64,000 bases of DNA from an uncultured Anaerobiospirillum sp. (lineage in GTDB: Bacteria; Pseudomonadota; Gammaproteobacteria; Enterobacterales; Succinivibrionaceae), in NCBI GenBank assembly GCA_944389615.1, contig CALXNA010000003.1, forward strand, positions 1-64,000, given 5' to 3'. The notes beneath the pieces were generated by a model. It saw only the letters and a list, made by a program, of their open reading frames with translations. It was not told the origin of the DNA and did not search any database. Shown here piece after piece: positions 1 to 9,097 of this stretch. Each line of letters starts with the position of its first letter. Positions within the stretch are counted from its first letter, which is position 1. Position numbers and translations under genes: made by a program.

Positions 1-68
1 ATATCTAAGCATCATCTCGGTATTGCCGCTTTCATCCCTACGCTTACGCATAGGGAATTTCGCGGCAT

Positions 69-1307
69 TTAGTTAAAAATATGCCGATGCAGCAAATTGG
101 CGAAGGCTAATCTGATCTCCTTATTGGGGCAAGTAAGATGCACGTCGTTGCCAGGTAAGAGCGGCTTGCTGAGTGTCAGATAGCCGGCTTGGAACAGCAA
201 AGAGTAAGGATTGGCCTGCGGATTGACGAAAGAAGACTGCATGAAGGCGCCCGCGGTAACCACGATGTCACCATTGTTCGCCATAACCTCTTCAATCAGT
301 TGCTTGATGTCGATGCGATCTAAGGAGGCTTTGAGCAGCTGTGGCATCTGTAGCGGATCCTCTAGGCTCCAATAGCCTCCTAGATAGGCATCACGGTTAG
401 CAAAGAACTTCAGCACTGACCAAGTGGAGAAGACCTTGTTTTGCGGCTTGCCATCGAAGGAGTAGCCGTCGTACCACTCAGCCATATCGTCTAGCAGGGC
501 TTCAATTTGTGCAGCGCTGACCTCCTCCGGCGCGCATTCTGCGTGGACTGCTGCCGCATAGCGCAGGTTGCCAGCGAAGTACTGCTTGAGCTCGTCACGC
601 GTATAGCCGCAGCAAGCAGCAAAGTCTTGGTCGTTGGTCAAATCAACGAAGTTGTTGCCCGCCGTCCCCAGATCTAGATCCTGATAGCGGGTGATGCCGG
701 TGAAGAAGGCGCAACGGAACTTGTACCAGTTGCTTTTGATTGCGCTAAACAGGCCCATCATCAGCAACTTACACTTTTCAAGTTCTTGTTCATCGTTGAT
801 GTGGCGCAGAAACGGCGCATCGTACTCGTCGACCAACAAGACCAAGGTATTGCCGGGCAGCTGTTCTAGCATCTTACTAAACAGTTCCCTAAACCTAAAA
901 GGTGCATTAGGCAGGGCAAGATCACGCTCACAGCAGACACTCTCAAGTTTCTTGATCAAAAGCTGTTCAAACTCTGTGACCTTCTGACAATCGGAATTCA
1001 TCTCATGAAAGTTGAGATGTAGAACCAGATACTGGCCCTTATCCTGCCACAGCTGTTCGATGGCCAGCCCCTTGAAGTAGGAGTCGTGCCCGTCATAAGG
1101 CTCCACCCCATGTAGGAACAGCTCCTCTAAGGTGGTCTGCAGAGTGGTTTTGCCGAAGCGCCGCGGCCTAGTGATGATAGTCGCCACCTTTTGTGCAAGA
1201 TCCAGCACAAAATTAGTCTTATCAACATAGACCAAACCTCTTTGGCGAATGTCAATAAAAGACTCACTGCATGTTGGCAGGTTATAACGGAGCTTTCTGA
1301 AATCCAT
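69..1307 (-). CDS. AAA-ATPase-like protein (PD-(D/E)XK-associated family), intact ATPase motifs, no nuclease tail
   Basis: 412 residues, resembling the AAA-ATPase_like family (Pfam AAA-ATPase_like, usually joined to a C-terminal PD-(D/E)XK nuclease). Visible features are the N-terminal YVDKT segment, a Walker A of the form RPRRFGKTT at residues 47-55, a Walker B with catalytic acid (LLVDEYD, 157-163), the FTGITRY strand, an NNF-DLT block and a WYDGYSF motif. The protein stops soon after the PNKE segment, where family members normally continue into the nuclease domain, so it is about 100-150 residues short. Start chosen at ATG 1307, preceded by AGGGGAGG. It is the last of three paralogs reading the same way behind a DNA methyltransferase. 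Function is unknown; roles in mobile-element or defence biology have been suggested for the family but nothing here proves that. Confidence 0.8.
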   Translation of the reverse strand: MDFRKLRYNLPTCSESFIDIRQRGLVYVDKTNFVLDLAQKVATIITRPRRFGKTTLQTTLEELFLHGVEPYDGHDSYFKGLAIEQLWQDKGQYLVLHLNFHEMNSDCQKVTEFEQLLIKKLESVCCERDLALPNAPFRFRELFSKMLEQLPGNTLVLLVDEYDAPFLRHINDEQELEKCKLLMMGLFSAIKSNWYKFRCAFFTGITRYQDLDLGTAGNNFVDLTNDQDFAACCGYTRDELKQYFAGNLRYAAAVHAECAPEEVSAAQIEALLDDMAEWYDGYSFDGKPQNKVFSTWSVLKFFANRDAYLGGYWSLEDPLQMPQLLKASLDRIDIKQLIEEVMANNGDIVVTAGAFMQSSFVNPQANPYSLLFQAGYLTLSKPLLPGNDVHLTCPNKEIRLAFANLLHRHIFN

Positions 1308-1487
1308 TCGGCCTCCCCTATATCCCCGAAGGCGACACTATGGCACTCATATCATCGATGTTACCATCGTACCACAAGAAGAGCGTATGTATCTGATTTT
1401 TTTGTCTCAATAAGGCCTTGGAGCCGACCGTCTGGGCTTCGTAGGTCACCGCGCCCGGCCGAGCTCGGGCTCAAGGCCTTACGCAGG

Positions 1488-2822
1488 TCAAACGTCGAAG
1501 CGCGCACCGCGTATCTCCGGGGCGAGGCGCTCGAGCGTCACAAAGGTCTGCTCGATGAACTCCGGCTCGTAGTTCTGACGCTGCTTGAGCAGGCTGCGCG
1601 CCACCAAATGGGCGAAGGCCACTCTGCGCTCACGATTGGGCCAAGTTAGGTGAGGGTAGTTGGGTGGGCGCGCCGGTTGGGTGAGCGTCAGATAGCCTGA
1701 GTTGCACAGCAAGGAGTAAGGATGTAAGAGATAGTGGGTCCAGAAGCCCCCGTTGATCACGATGTCACCATGGTCATCGTGGTTCGCCGTAAGCTTGTCA
1801 AGCAGTTGCTTGAGATCACAGCGCTCTAAGGCGAGCTTGAGGAGCTCGGGCACGCCCAAGATCTCATCTCGCCTCCCGGCGCCTTCCAGCCGAGCCTGCC
1901 GGTCAGAGAAGAAGTGCAGCACTGCCCATGGATCATACACGACATCTTGAGCTTGCTGCGAGACCGCAAAGGAGTAGCCGCCAAACCACTGCGCCATGTC
2001 ATCGAGCAAGTCCTCGATCTGATCGGTGCTGACCGCCGCGGGTGCGCATCCTGCTCGCGTCGCCGCCGCATAGCGCAGGTGGTCGGCAAAGTACTGCTTG
2101 AGCTCGTTACGCGTATAGCCGCAGCAAGCAGCGAAGTATGCGTAGTGGGTCACATCAGAGAAGTTGTTGCCCGCCGAGGCCAAATCGATATCATAATAGC
2201 GGGTGATGCCGGTGCAAAAGACGCAGCGGAACTTATGTTCGTAGTTTTTGATGGAACCAAACCAACAGCGCATCAGCTCTGTGCACGCTGCAAGCTCGGT
2301 CTCGTTGCTGGCAAAGCTCATCAGTGGATAGTCATACTTGTCCACCAACAGGACAAGAGAGCGGTTCGACAATTGCTCGAACATTTGGCCAAAGAAGTCC
2401 GCACTATCAAGAGCATCTTCCGGTACCGTGAGGTCATGGGCGCGGCAGAACTTGGTCAAAGCAGTGGTCAGGTTAAGTTCAAATTGCTCAACACTATTGC
2501 ACTGGACGGCCAGCTCGTGGAAGTTAAGGCGCAACACTGGGTACTGGCCCTTATCCTGCCACCGCTGCTCGATGGCCAAACCCTTGAAGTAGGAGTCGTG
2601 CCCGTCATAGGGCTCAACCCCATGTAGGAACAGCTCCTCTAAGGTGGAGTGTAGTGTGCTGGCACCAAAGCCCAGTGGCCGCGTTAGGATGAGCGGACGT
2701 TTCAACCGGGCAATCTTGTACACAAAGAGAGTTTTATCGACATAAGGCATCCCGGTGCGGCGCATGTCGGCAAAAGACTGGGTTCTCGCTGGGAGCTGGG
2801 CGCAAAGCTTGTCAAAGTCCAT
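1488..2822 (-). CDS. AAA-ATPase-like paralog with lost Walker A and B residues
   Basis: 444 residues, paralog of the genes on both sides and almost identical to the one at 2905-4239. The phosphate-binding loop reads RPLGFGAST instead of RPRRFGKTT (about residues 48-56), so the Walker A lysine is replaced by alanine. Walker B reads LLVDKYD (158-164), so the catalytic glutamate is a lysine. WYDGY has become WFGGY, and the NNF-DLT block is altered to FSDVTHYAYF. The frame is fully open and the start (ATG 2822 after AAGGAG) is good, so this looks like an expressed protein that has lost ATPase chemistry rather than a fresh pseudogene. The C-terminal nuclease domain is absent. Inference: a pseudo-ATPase, perhaps a partner of the intact paralog downstream. 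Confidence 0.75.
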   Translation of the reverse strand: MDFDKLCAQLPARTQSFADMRRTGMPYVDKTLFVYKIARLKRPLILTRPLGFGASTLHSTLEELFLHGVEPYDGHDSYFKGLAIEQRWQDKGQYPVLRLNFHELAVQCNSVEQFELNLTTALTKFCRAHDLTVPEDALDSADFFGQMFEQLSNRSLVLLVDKYDYPLMSFASNETELAACTELMRCWFGSIKNYEHKFRCVFCTGITRYYDIDLASAGNNFSDVTHYAYFAACCGYTRNELKQYFADHLRYAAATRAGCAPAAVSTDQIEDLLDDMAQWFGGYSFAVSQQAQDVVYDPWAVLHFFSDRQARLEGAGRRDEILGVPELLKLALERCDLKQLLDKLTANHDDHGDIVINGGFWTHYLLHPYSLLCNSGYLTLTQPARPPNYPHLTWPNRERRVAFAHLVARSLLKQRQNYEPEFIEQTFVTLERLAPEIRGARFDV

Positions 2823-2904
2823 TCGGCTTTCTCCTTAGTGGTAGCTGTTTGTCGCGTCCTGCGCTCTAATGAGCACCTCGGAGCGCAGCTTGCTGATTGC
2901 CCTA

Positions 2905-4239
2905 TCAAACATCTACGCGCGCGCAACGTATCTCCGGGGCGAGGCGCTCGAGCATCGCAAAGGCCTGCTCGATGAACTCCGGCTCGTAGTTCTGACGCTG
3001 CTTGAGCAGGCTGCGCGCCACCAAATGGGCGAAGGCCACTCTGCGCTCACGATTGGGCCAAGTTAGGTGAGGGTAGTTGGGTGGGCGCGCCGGTTGGGTG
3101 AGCGTCAGATAGCCTGAGTTGCACAGCAAGGAGTAAGGATGTAAGAGATAGTGGGTCCAGAAGCCCCCGTTGATCACGATGTCACCATGGTCATCGTGGT
3201 TCGCCGTAAGCTTGTCAAGCAGTTGCTTGAGATCACAGCGCTCTAAGGCGAGCTTGAGGAGCTCGGGCACGCCCAGACTCTCATCTCGCCGCCCTGCGCC
3301 TTCCAGCCGAGCCTGCCGGTCAGAGAAGAAGTGCAGCACTGACCATGGATCATACACGACATCTTGAGCTTGCTGCGAGCCCGCAAAGGAGTAGCCGCCA
3401 AACCACTGCGCCATGTCATCGAGCAAGGCCTCGAGCTGCGCGGTGCTGACGGCCGCGGGCGCGCAGCCTGTTCGCGTCGCCGCCGCATAGCGCAGGTGGT
3501 CAGCAAAGTACTGCTTGAGCTCGGCGCGGGTATAGCCGCAGCAAGCTGCGAAGTCTACGTCGTAGGTCAAATCAGTGAAGTTGTTGCCCGCCGAGGCCAA
3601 ATCGATATCATAATAGCGGGTGATGCCGGTGCAAAAGACGCTGCGGAACTTATGTTCGTAGTTTTTGATGGAACCAAACCAACAGCGCATCAGCTCTGTG
3701 CACGCTGCAAGCTCGGTCTCGTTGCTGGCAAAGCTCATCAGTGGATAGTCATACTTGTCCACCAACAGGACAAGAGAGCGGTTCGACAATTGCTCGAACA
3801 TTTGGCCAAAGAAGTCCGCACTATCAAGAGCATCTTCCGGTACCGTGAGGTCATGGGCGCGGCAGAACTTGGTCAAAGCAGTGGTCAGGTTAAGTTCAAA
3901 TTGCTCAACACTATTGCACTGGACGGCCAGCTCGTGGAAGTTGAGGCGCAGCACTAAGTACTGGCCCTGATCCTGCCACAGCTGTTCGATGGCCAGCCCT
4001 TTGAAGTAGGAGTCATGCCCGTCATAGGGGGCGACCCCATGTAAGAACAGCTCTTCTAAGGTGGAGTGCAGCGTGCTGGCACCAAAGCCCAGTGGCCGCG
4101 TTAGGATGAGCGGACTATGCAGCGCAGCAATCTTGTACACAAAGAGAGTCTTATCGACATAGGGCGTCCCGGTGCGGCGCATGTCGGCAAAAGACTGCGT
4201 GCTCGTTGGGAGCTGGGCGCAGAGCTTGTCAAAGTCCAT
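2905..4239 (-). CDS. AAA-ATPase-like paralog with lost Walker A and B residues (tandem duplicate)
   Basis: 444 residues. The open frame could be extended to 4317, but ATG 4239 has a strong AGGAGGA ribosome site and gives exactly the same length as the neighbouring copy. The same inactivating changes are present: GFGAST for the Walker A loop, LVDKYD for Walker B and WFGGY for WYDGY. Unlike the copy at 1488-2822 it keeps the DLTYDVDF form of the NNF-DLT block, so this copy is closer to the family pattern there. It is 82 bp upstream of the next paralog and 108 bp downstream of the methyltransferase, all on the minus strand, so one transcript is plausible. Function unknown. Confidence 0.75.
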   Translation of the reverse strand: MDFDKLCAQLPTSTQSFADMRRTGTPYVDKTLFVYKIAALHSPLILTRPLGFGASTLHSTLEELFLHGVAPYDGHDSYFKGLAIEQLWQDQGQYLVLRLNFHELAVQCNSVEQFELNLTTALTKFCRAHDLTVPEDALDSADFFGQMFEQLSNRSLVLLVDKYDYPLMSFASNETELAACTELMRCWFGSIKNYEHKFRSVFCTGITRYYDIDLASAGNNFTDLTYDVDFAACCGYTRAELKQYFADHLRYAAATRTGCAPAAVSTAQLEALLDDMAQWFGGYSFAGSQQAQDVVYDPWSVLHFFSDRQARLEGAGRRDESLGVPELLKLALERCDLKQLLDKLTANHDDHGDIVINGGFWTHYLLHPYSLLCNSGYLTLTQPARPPNYPHLTWPNRERRVAFAHLVARSLLKQRQNYEPEFIEQAFAMLERLAPEIRCARVDV

Positions 4240-4347
4240 TCGGCCTCCTCCTGCCGCTGACGACAGCGTTGCAAGGCTATTTATCCTCATCATAGCGCAC
4301 CGATAGAACTGATACACGGCATCGTATATTTAAAACTGATTTTGGTC

Positions 4348-7077
4348 TTAACTGAGCTCCGCGAAGATGGCGCAGATTTGGCCCATGACATGGTCTAAGG
4401 CGCGCTGATAGAGCGACTGAGGCGTAAGCTGCGCGCGCGCCGCGCGGGCCTTGGCGACGATGACCTCGTATTGGTCTAAGAGCTCGCGGATGGCCTCCAT
4501 TTGGTTGATGTTTAAGTCGTAGAAGTTGATGCAGTTGGATTGCATGATGTCCATCGGCTCCAGCTTCTCAAGGCCGCGGCCATACTCGCGGCGGTTGACC
4601 ATGATGAGCTCGGAGGCAAGGGGCGTGAGCAAGTAGGCGTAGATGAGGTCGGTGAGCGCTGGGTCTTGGATGAAGAGCGAGTGAAAGGCGGTCAGGTTGT
4701 ACACCCCGGCGTCGTTGCGAATCACGTTGAAGCTGCCGCGGTTGAAGACCGAGATCAAAAGAGGCGCCAGCTCGCGTCGCTCCATGGCGTACCACGGGGT
4801 GCGATGTGAAGTTAGGTAGCGCCGATTGATGCCACGCTCTTGACCCAATTGCAGATAGTCCAACAGGTTGGGATCACTCACCTGCGCCGGAGGGCTGAGC
4901 AAGAACACGCGCTGGCCACTGGCGGCCAAGGCCACAAAGTCCTCATTGGTCAGAATCGGGTAGGGAGCCATGTTGGCCCGCGCTAAGACCGGGATGAAGC
5001 ATTGCGGGCTGAGCTGGCGCTGCAAAATTTCATCGTAGTTGAACAAGAAAAATTCGTTGGCTCCCGTGGCAATGCCACGCTTGACACGGATGAAGTCGAC
5101 CAGCTTGCGGTAGTGCCCGCCGCCCTTGACCCAATGGTTCTGCGGCGCGTTGGCGCTCGGCGCCTGCTCGCTGACGGCAGGGCGCGCGTTGTGCTTGCCT
5201 TGGTAGTAGTTGTGCCACTTGCGCTCGGCATGGAGCTGCTGATACGGCACCGTTTGGCCCATCAAGCTGAGGACATAGGGCTCAAGCTCGAGCTCGGCAT
5301 GGCGCTCGGGGGTTAGGAGCCCAAGCAGCTTCTGCGTCGGCGGGTAGAACTCAAGCTGCGACACCTTGCTTTTCAGCAGTCCGCTGTCATAGAGCTGATC
5401 TAAGGTAAAGCAATCCAGCAGCGCCGGTGCTTGGGCGACGGCGGCGGTGATGGCGGCCGGGTTGACGGTAGGCGCATGGGCTTTGAGCTGAGCATTGCGC
5501 GCTTGCGCCGCCTTAGCGGCAGCCACCGGCGTCGGTGGTACCCGAGCGCGCGCCGTGCGCTTGGCATGCGAATCGTTGCCATAAGGGTCGGCCTTAAGCT
5601 GCGGCTGCGGGAGGTCGGCTAAAAGCCGCGGGCATAGGTGCACCGCCAAGGCCGGGAGCTCATCTAAGCTGGTGATGGTGATGAACTCAATGTCCTGATG
5701 GCGCTTGGCCTGATCAAATAAGAACAGGCCCGTGGTGGTGATCGCGCCTTCAAAGATTGGGATCTTGAAGATGATGACCGAGCGCAGGCTGCGCTCATTG
5801 AGCAGCTCGGTTTTGACCTTGACGCCAATGCTGGAGTTTAGAAACTCGTACGGAATCAGATAGGCGCAGCGACCCTTTGGGCTCAGTTGCTTGAGCGACT
5901 GCAGCAAGAACAGGGTATAGGTGTTGATGCGCCGCGGCATATCTTCGGGCATCGCTGGACTTTCACCGCCCGTGATCTGGACGAAGTCCCGATAGGCCAT
6001 ATACGGCGGGTTGCAGATGATGCCGTCATAGCGCTCGGTGATGGTCGTAGCGAGGTAGTCGCAGCACTTTAAGCGGTTATTGACGAAGCCGAAGGGATGC
6101 TCGTGGCAGCTTTCCTGCGCGTACCCAAAGATGAGCGGGTCGATCTCATAGTTGACCATGGTCATGGTCGGTTGCTTGCGAAACCCAGCCTGCGGCTGCT
6201 TAGCCATACAGTCCGGCAGCGTCGGCAGACTGCGGTAGCCACGCGAGCAGCTGTGGCCGCTCAGCGCCAGCGCGGGGAGCGCTTCACCTTGCTGTAGGGG
6301 TAGTTTGGAGTTTTGGCCTTTTGCCGTGGTCGATGGCGCGTCCGGCGCTGTGAGGGTGTCCTCGGGGGCGGGCGCCGTGAGGGTAAACTCGGTGAGGCTG
6401 GTACCTTGGTAGCGCGGGCTTAAGCTGAAGGCGTTGGGATCGTCTACCTGCGGTACCGATCCGTGCAGCCCGAGCATTAAGCTTGGCGCTCTGAGCCAAG
6501 TGTCTTGGCTGTTGAGGTACTCAGGGTAGGCCACTAAGTTGGTGGCCAAGAGCTGGCGCTCGTTAAAGCTTAGCTTAGGCGGCTCGTTTTGGGCCTCACC
6601 CTTGCCTTGCTGCTGGGCGACCGTGATCTTGTTAAAGAGCGAGCGAAAGCGTAACTCCCGTCCCTTAGTTTGAGTCGAGGAGCCCTTGGCCTCTGCCTCT
6701 TCGCTCGTAGGCTCGGAGGTGGATTGCTCGCTTGCAGCCTTGCTGCGGGCGGCGATACCGGCCTTGGTCACCGCAGCTTTGAGGGCGGGCGCTTGGAGCA
6801 GTTGGGCGCGCGTATCCTCAACTTGGCGCATGATGAGGCTGACCAGCGCTGTGCTGCGTCCAGAGTTAATGAGGCTTAAGATGTCATCGGTGGCGCGGCT
6901 AAAGCCGAGCAACCCGGCTGCCGGGTCGAGCATGGTACGGCAATTGGGATTGTCAAGGATGAAGGCCGCCATGACAGTGGCTACGGGTAGGGGGGTAAAG
7001 AACTGAGCGAAGGTTCTACGATGCTCACGTCCAACGTAGTGACGGTAATGCTTCTCTACTGCTTCTTGTAACCCCAT
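4348..7077 (-). CDS. N6-adenine DNA methyltransferase, Eco57I/type IIG-like, with large insertion
   Basis: 909 residues from ATG 7077 (GGAGAG upstream); an open frame continues to 7167 but has no comparable ribosome site. The N-terminus (GREHRRTFAQFFTP) and motif I (DPAAG, residues 51-55) match amino-methyltransferases. The next SAM-pocket element, YEIDP, only appears at 310-314, followed by CCDYL and the catalytic NPPY at 356-359. About 240 residues rich in A, S, T, Q and E therefore interrupt the fold between motif I and motif II. The C-terminal half resembles a TaqI-like target-recognition region (VKRGIATGANEFF, about 697-709). No restriction nuclease motif or separate endonuclease gene is visible, so it could be an orphan methylase, a type IIG enzyme or part of a defence island. 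It lies directly upstream of the three AAA-like genes on the same strand. Confidence 0.8.
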   Translation of the reverse strand: MGLQEAVEKHYRHYVGREHRRTFAQFFTPLPVATVMAAFILDNPNCRTMLDPAAGLLGFSRATDDILSLINSGRSTALVSLIMRQVEDTRAQLLQAPALKAAVTKAGIAARSKAASEQSTSEPTSEEAEAKGSSTQTKGRELRFRSLFNKITVAQQQGKGEAQNEPPKLSFNERQLLATNLVAYPEYLNSQDTWLRAPSLMLGLHGSVPQVDDPNAFSLSPRYQGTSLTEFTLTAPAPEDTLTAPDAPSTTAKGQNSKLPLQQGEALPALALSGHSCSRGYRSLPTLPDCMAKQPQAGFRKQPTMTMVNYEIDPLIFGYAQESCHEHPFGFVNNRLKCCDYLATTITERYDGIICNPPYMAYRDFVQITGGESPAMPEDMPRRINTYTLFLLQSLKQLSPKGRCAYLIPYEFLNSSIGVKVKTELLNERSLRSVIIFKIPIFEGAITTTGLFLFDQAKRHQDIEFITITSLDELPALAVHLCPRLLADLPQPQLKADPYGNDSHAKRTARARVPPTPVAAAKAAQARNAQLKAHAPTVNPAAITAAVAQAPALLDCFTLDQLYDSGLLKSKVSQLEFYPPTQKLLGLLTPERHAELELEPYVLSLMGQTVPYQQLHAERKWHNYYQGKHNARPAVSEQAPSANAPQNHWVKGGGHYRKLVDFIRVKRGIATGANEFFLFNYDEILQRQLSPQCFIPVLARANMAPYPILTNEDFVALAASGQRVFLLSPPAQVSDPNLLDYLQLGQERGINRRYLTSHRTPWYAMERRELAPLLISVFNRGSFNVIRNDAGVYNLTAFHSLFIQDPALTDLIYAYLLTPLASELIMVNRREYGRGLEKLEPMDIMQSNCINFYDLNINQMEAIRELLDQYEVIVAKARAARAQLTPQSLYQRALDHVMGQICAIFAELS

Positions 7078-7663
7078 GGATCTCTCCGCTTTGCTGTGTG
7101 TAATTAGGGAGCGCTCCTCGATACTCCTTAGTGGTGATGCCACACGAGATGAGCACAGATTAAACAAACCATAGCCTCAGGTCGGCCCATGCCATTCTAG
7201 CCGGGCAAGTTGTGTTTATGACCCAAGAAGCTCTACCGATGGCCGCGCGCTGCGGCGTGAGGCCAAAGTTCTATTGTAGGACAAATTTACGCTCATGGGG
7301 CACAAAATCGGCTCAGCGCGGGCTGCTCCGACCTTGAGGGAGTGGTTTGGCGGGCTTGAGGTGGCAGAGTATGCGCTCATGGCGTGGGCTCTGGGAGCGG
7401 GAGAGAGCGCGGGCGGGCGCGGCCGGCCGCCCGGGGGCGATTTGTGGTACCAGATCACAGCCTGTGGCGGAGCAGACTGGTACAATGCCGTGGGTGTGAA
7501 AGTCACCGCACCTTTGGCCGTGCGTGGTTGGGGCCTGATGGCACCAAGCGGCCCTTGAGGGACGCGGGCGCAGCTTACCGGGTGTGCTGGAGCCTGGCTG
7601 CTTAGGCAGTTGGCTTCGCGATGCCGGTAGGGCGTAATGGGCAAAGTTTTGGGGAATCAAATT
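7078..7663. other. Divergent intergenic region, methyltransferase / sialidase-like gene
   Basis: About 590 bp between divergent genes. Several overlapping open frames on both strands reflect high GC and none has a convincing ribosome site or family signature. A possible extended -10 (TGGTACAAT, 7478-7486) points toward the sialidase-like gene, but no -35 is evident. Confidence 0.4.
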
Positions 7664-8995
7664 ATGGTAGATATTCATGAGGTTTTCAGCACCTCGATCA
7701 CGCTCGATGAGGTGGAGTGCGCCAATCGCTGTGCTACTGGTTCGTGCGCCGCAGGCGATGATACTTCCGTGCGTATTGTCCACGCCGGTTCGATCCTGCC
7801 GTTAAAGCACGAGCATGACCGTGACTCCTTTATTCCTTTCAGCCCTATCCTGTGCGCTTTCTACGCTGGCCCTAAGAATGGCCAAGGCGACCGCGGCTTC
7901 GGTGATAGCTGCATCTACGTCATGCGCGTCGAGCAGGACGGCAGCCACTCCTTAGTCAACAAGCTCGACTGCCCTCAGCTCAACCAAAAGGCCAACTGCA
8001 CCCCAGTCTTGTTCTACTTAAACCAAGGCGAAGCCCGGCGTTTACGCCACGCCGCCGACTTAGGCGCTCATGATACGGTCACGCCTCATGCTCCGGTCGT
8101 CACCGGCGAGTTTAAGACCTCCATTCAGGACATCGTCAACAAGGTCGGGCGCCCCGACGATGACAAGACCATCGCTTTGATCTACAAGGCAGCCCCAAAG
8201 GATGGCGCCTCGGTTAGCTACACCTCCTTGAGCTTTGATGAGGGCCGCTCCTTTGTCACGCCGCGCGTCTTAGTGGAGGATGCACCTAACTCCGGGCGCG
8301 GGCCGGTACGCACCAAGCCATTCTTGATGCGCAAGGGCCCATATGCCGGGCGTATCCTGCTGCCGTGCTCCGTTGAAAGCAAGGACGGCTTAGTCTTCGC
8401 TGACTTCAGTGACGATGATCTGCGCACCATTGCCCAGAGCAATGCCGTTACCCCTGATGAGAGCCAAAAGGTCGCAGCCGCTAAGAGCTTTGCCGCTCAC
8501 GGCGTCGTGCTCTCGGCCTTGTTTGAGGATTTAGGCGTCCACCGCAAGGGCTCGGCTGCCAGCGAGCCGGTCACCGCCGAAGACGATGCCAAGGCCTCCA
8601 AGGTGCACATGATGTTAAGCGCCAGCGCTTCGCAGCTCTTTGTCGCTGACAGTGACGATGGCGGCGCCACCTTCAGCGCCCCATACCCAATTGACCTCTA
8701 CAATTGCAATATGGGTATCGACGTCATCTCCTACCAAAACCGTCTCCTGTGCTTAGGTAAGCTCGTCACCGACCCAGATCTGTGCGACTTTACGCGCGGC
8801 GCTCCGCTCTCGCTCTTCATGTCGCACGACGGCAAGAGCTTCACCAAGATCTTCACCTTAGAGGAAGATCCGCGCGGCACCTTTACTTCGCCGTGCCTGC
8901 AGGTCGATCGGCGCCACCACCTGCTCTACGTCAGCTACACCGATCACCGCAAGGCCATCAAGCTGCGCATCTTCCGCTTGATGCTCAACCACTAA
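7664..8995 (+). CDS. Sialidase-like (BNR/Asp-box) protein, apparently cytoplasmic
   Basis: 443 residues from ATG 7664 (GGGGAA upstream); ATG 7637 would add nine residues. Three Asp-box-like motifs (S-x-D-x-G-x-x-F) are visible: SFDEGRSF, DSDDGGATF and MSHDGKSF. The middle has a CTPVLFYLN segment and RTKPFLMRKGPYAGRILLP, resembling the BNR_2 sialidase family (NPVLF and rnKP...LLP blocks). No signal peptide is present, so any glycosidase action would be on imported or cytosolic sugars; Asp-boxes also occur in non-enzymatic propellers. The gene stands alone, divergent from the methyltransferase. No nan catabolic genes are nearby. The catalytic arginine triad cannot be assigned with certainty from the sequence alone, so the enzyme name is tentative. 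Confidence 0.6.
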   Translation: MVDIHEVFSTSITLDEVECANRCATGSCAAGDDTSVRIVHAGSILPLKHEHDRDSFIPFSPILCAFYAGPKNGQGDRGFGDSCIYVMRVEQDGSHSLVNKLDCPQLNQKANCTPVLFYLNQGEARRLRHAADLGAHDTVTPHAPVVTGEFKTSIQDIVNKVGRPDDDKTIALIYKAAPKDGASVSYTSLSFDEGRSFVTPRVLVEDAPNSGRGPVRTKPFLMRKGPYAGRILLPCSVESKDGLVFADFSDDDLRTIAQSNAVTPDESQKVAAAKSFAAHGVVLSALFEDLGVHRKGSAASEPVTAEDDAKASKVHMMLSASASQLFVADSDDGGATFSAPYPIDLYNCNMGIDVISYQNRLLCLGKLVTDPDLCDFTRGAPLSLFMSHDGKSFTKIFTLEEDPRGTFTSPCLQVDRRHHLLYVSYTDHRKAIKLRIFRLMLNH

Positions 8996-9073
8996 GCGCC
9001 CCGTGCGCGGCCCAGTGCCGCTCAGCCCGCGCGCGCTGACGCGGCCGTTGAGCTGGACGCAGCTGACTACGAG

Positions 9074-9097
9074 GTCTTGAGCGACTAAGCTCAAGAC
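9074..9097 (+). terminator. Hairpin after sialidase-like gene
   Basis: A nine-pair stem (GTCTTGAGC / GCTCAAGAC, loop GACTAA) about 80 bp after the stop codon. There is no U-tract, so it may be a 3' end structure rather than an intrinsic terminator. Confidence 0.35.

Larger units (their letters stand above)
1488..4239. repeat. Tandem duplication, period 1417 bp
   Basis: The two degenerate AAA-like genes and their upstream ends form a tandem duplication with a constant offset of 1417 bp. Examples are the blocks at 1753 and 3170 and the start codons at 2822 and 4239. Long stretches, such as 1560-1850 against 2977-3267, are identical by eye. Differences cluster in short patches near the P-loop and the DLT motif. 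Confidence 0.85.

Noticed and set aside
1191..1649. 152-codon plus-strand frame across the gap between AAA-like genes
   Set aside because: Runs antisense into two well-supported genes and lacks a recognisable product.
1914..2627. 237-codon plus-strand frame inside an AAA-like gene
   Set aside because: Antisense shadow; the same shadow recurs at 3364 because of the tandem duplication.
7216..7783. Minus-strand open frames of 142-156 codons upstream of the sialidase-like gene
   Set aside because: Proline/alanine/arginine-rich, overlapping each other and the sialidase start, no ribosome sites.
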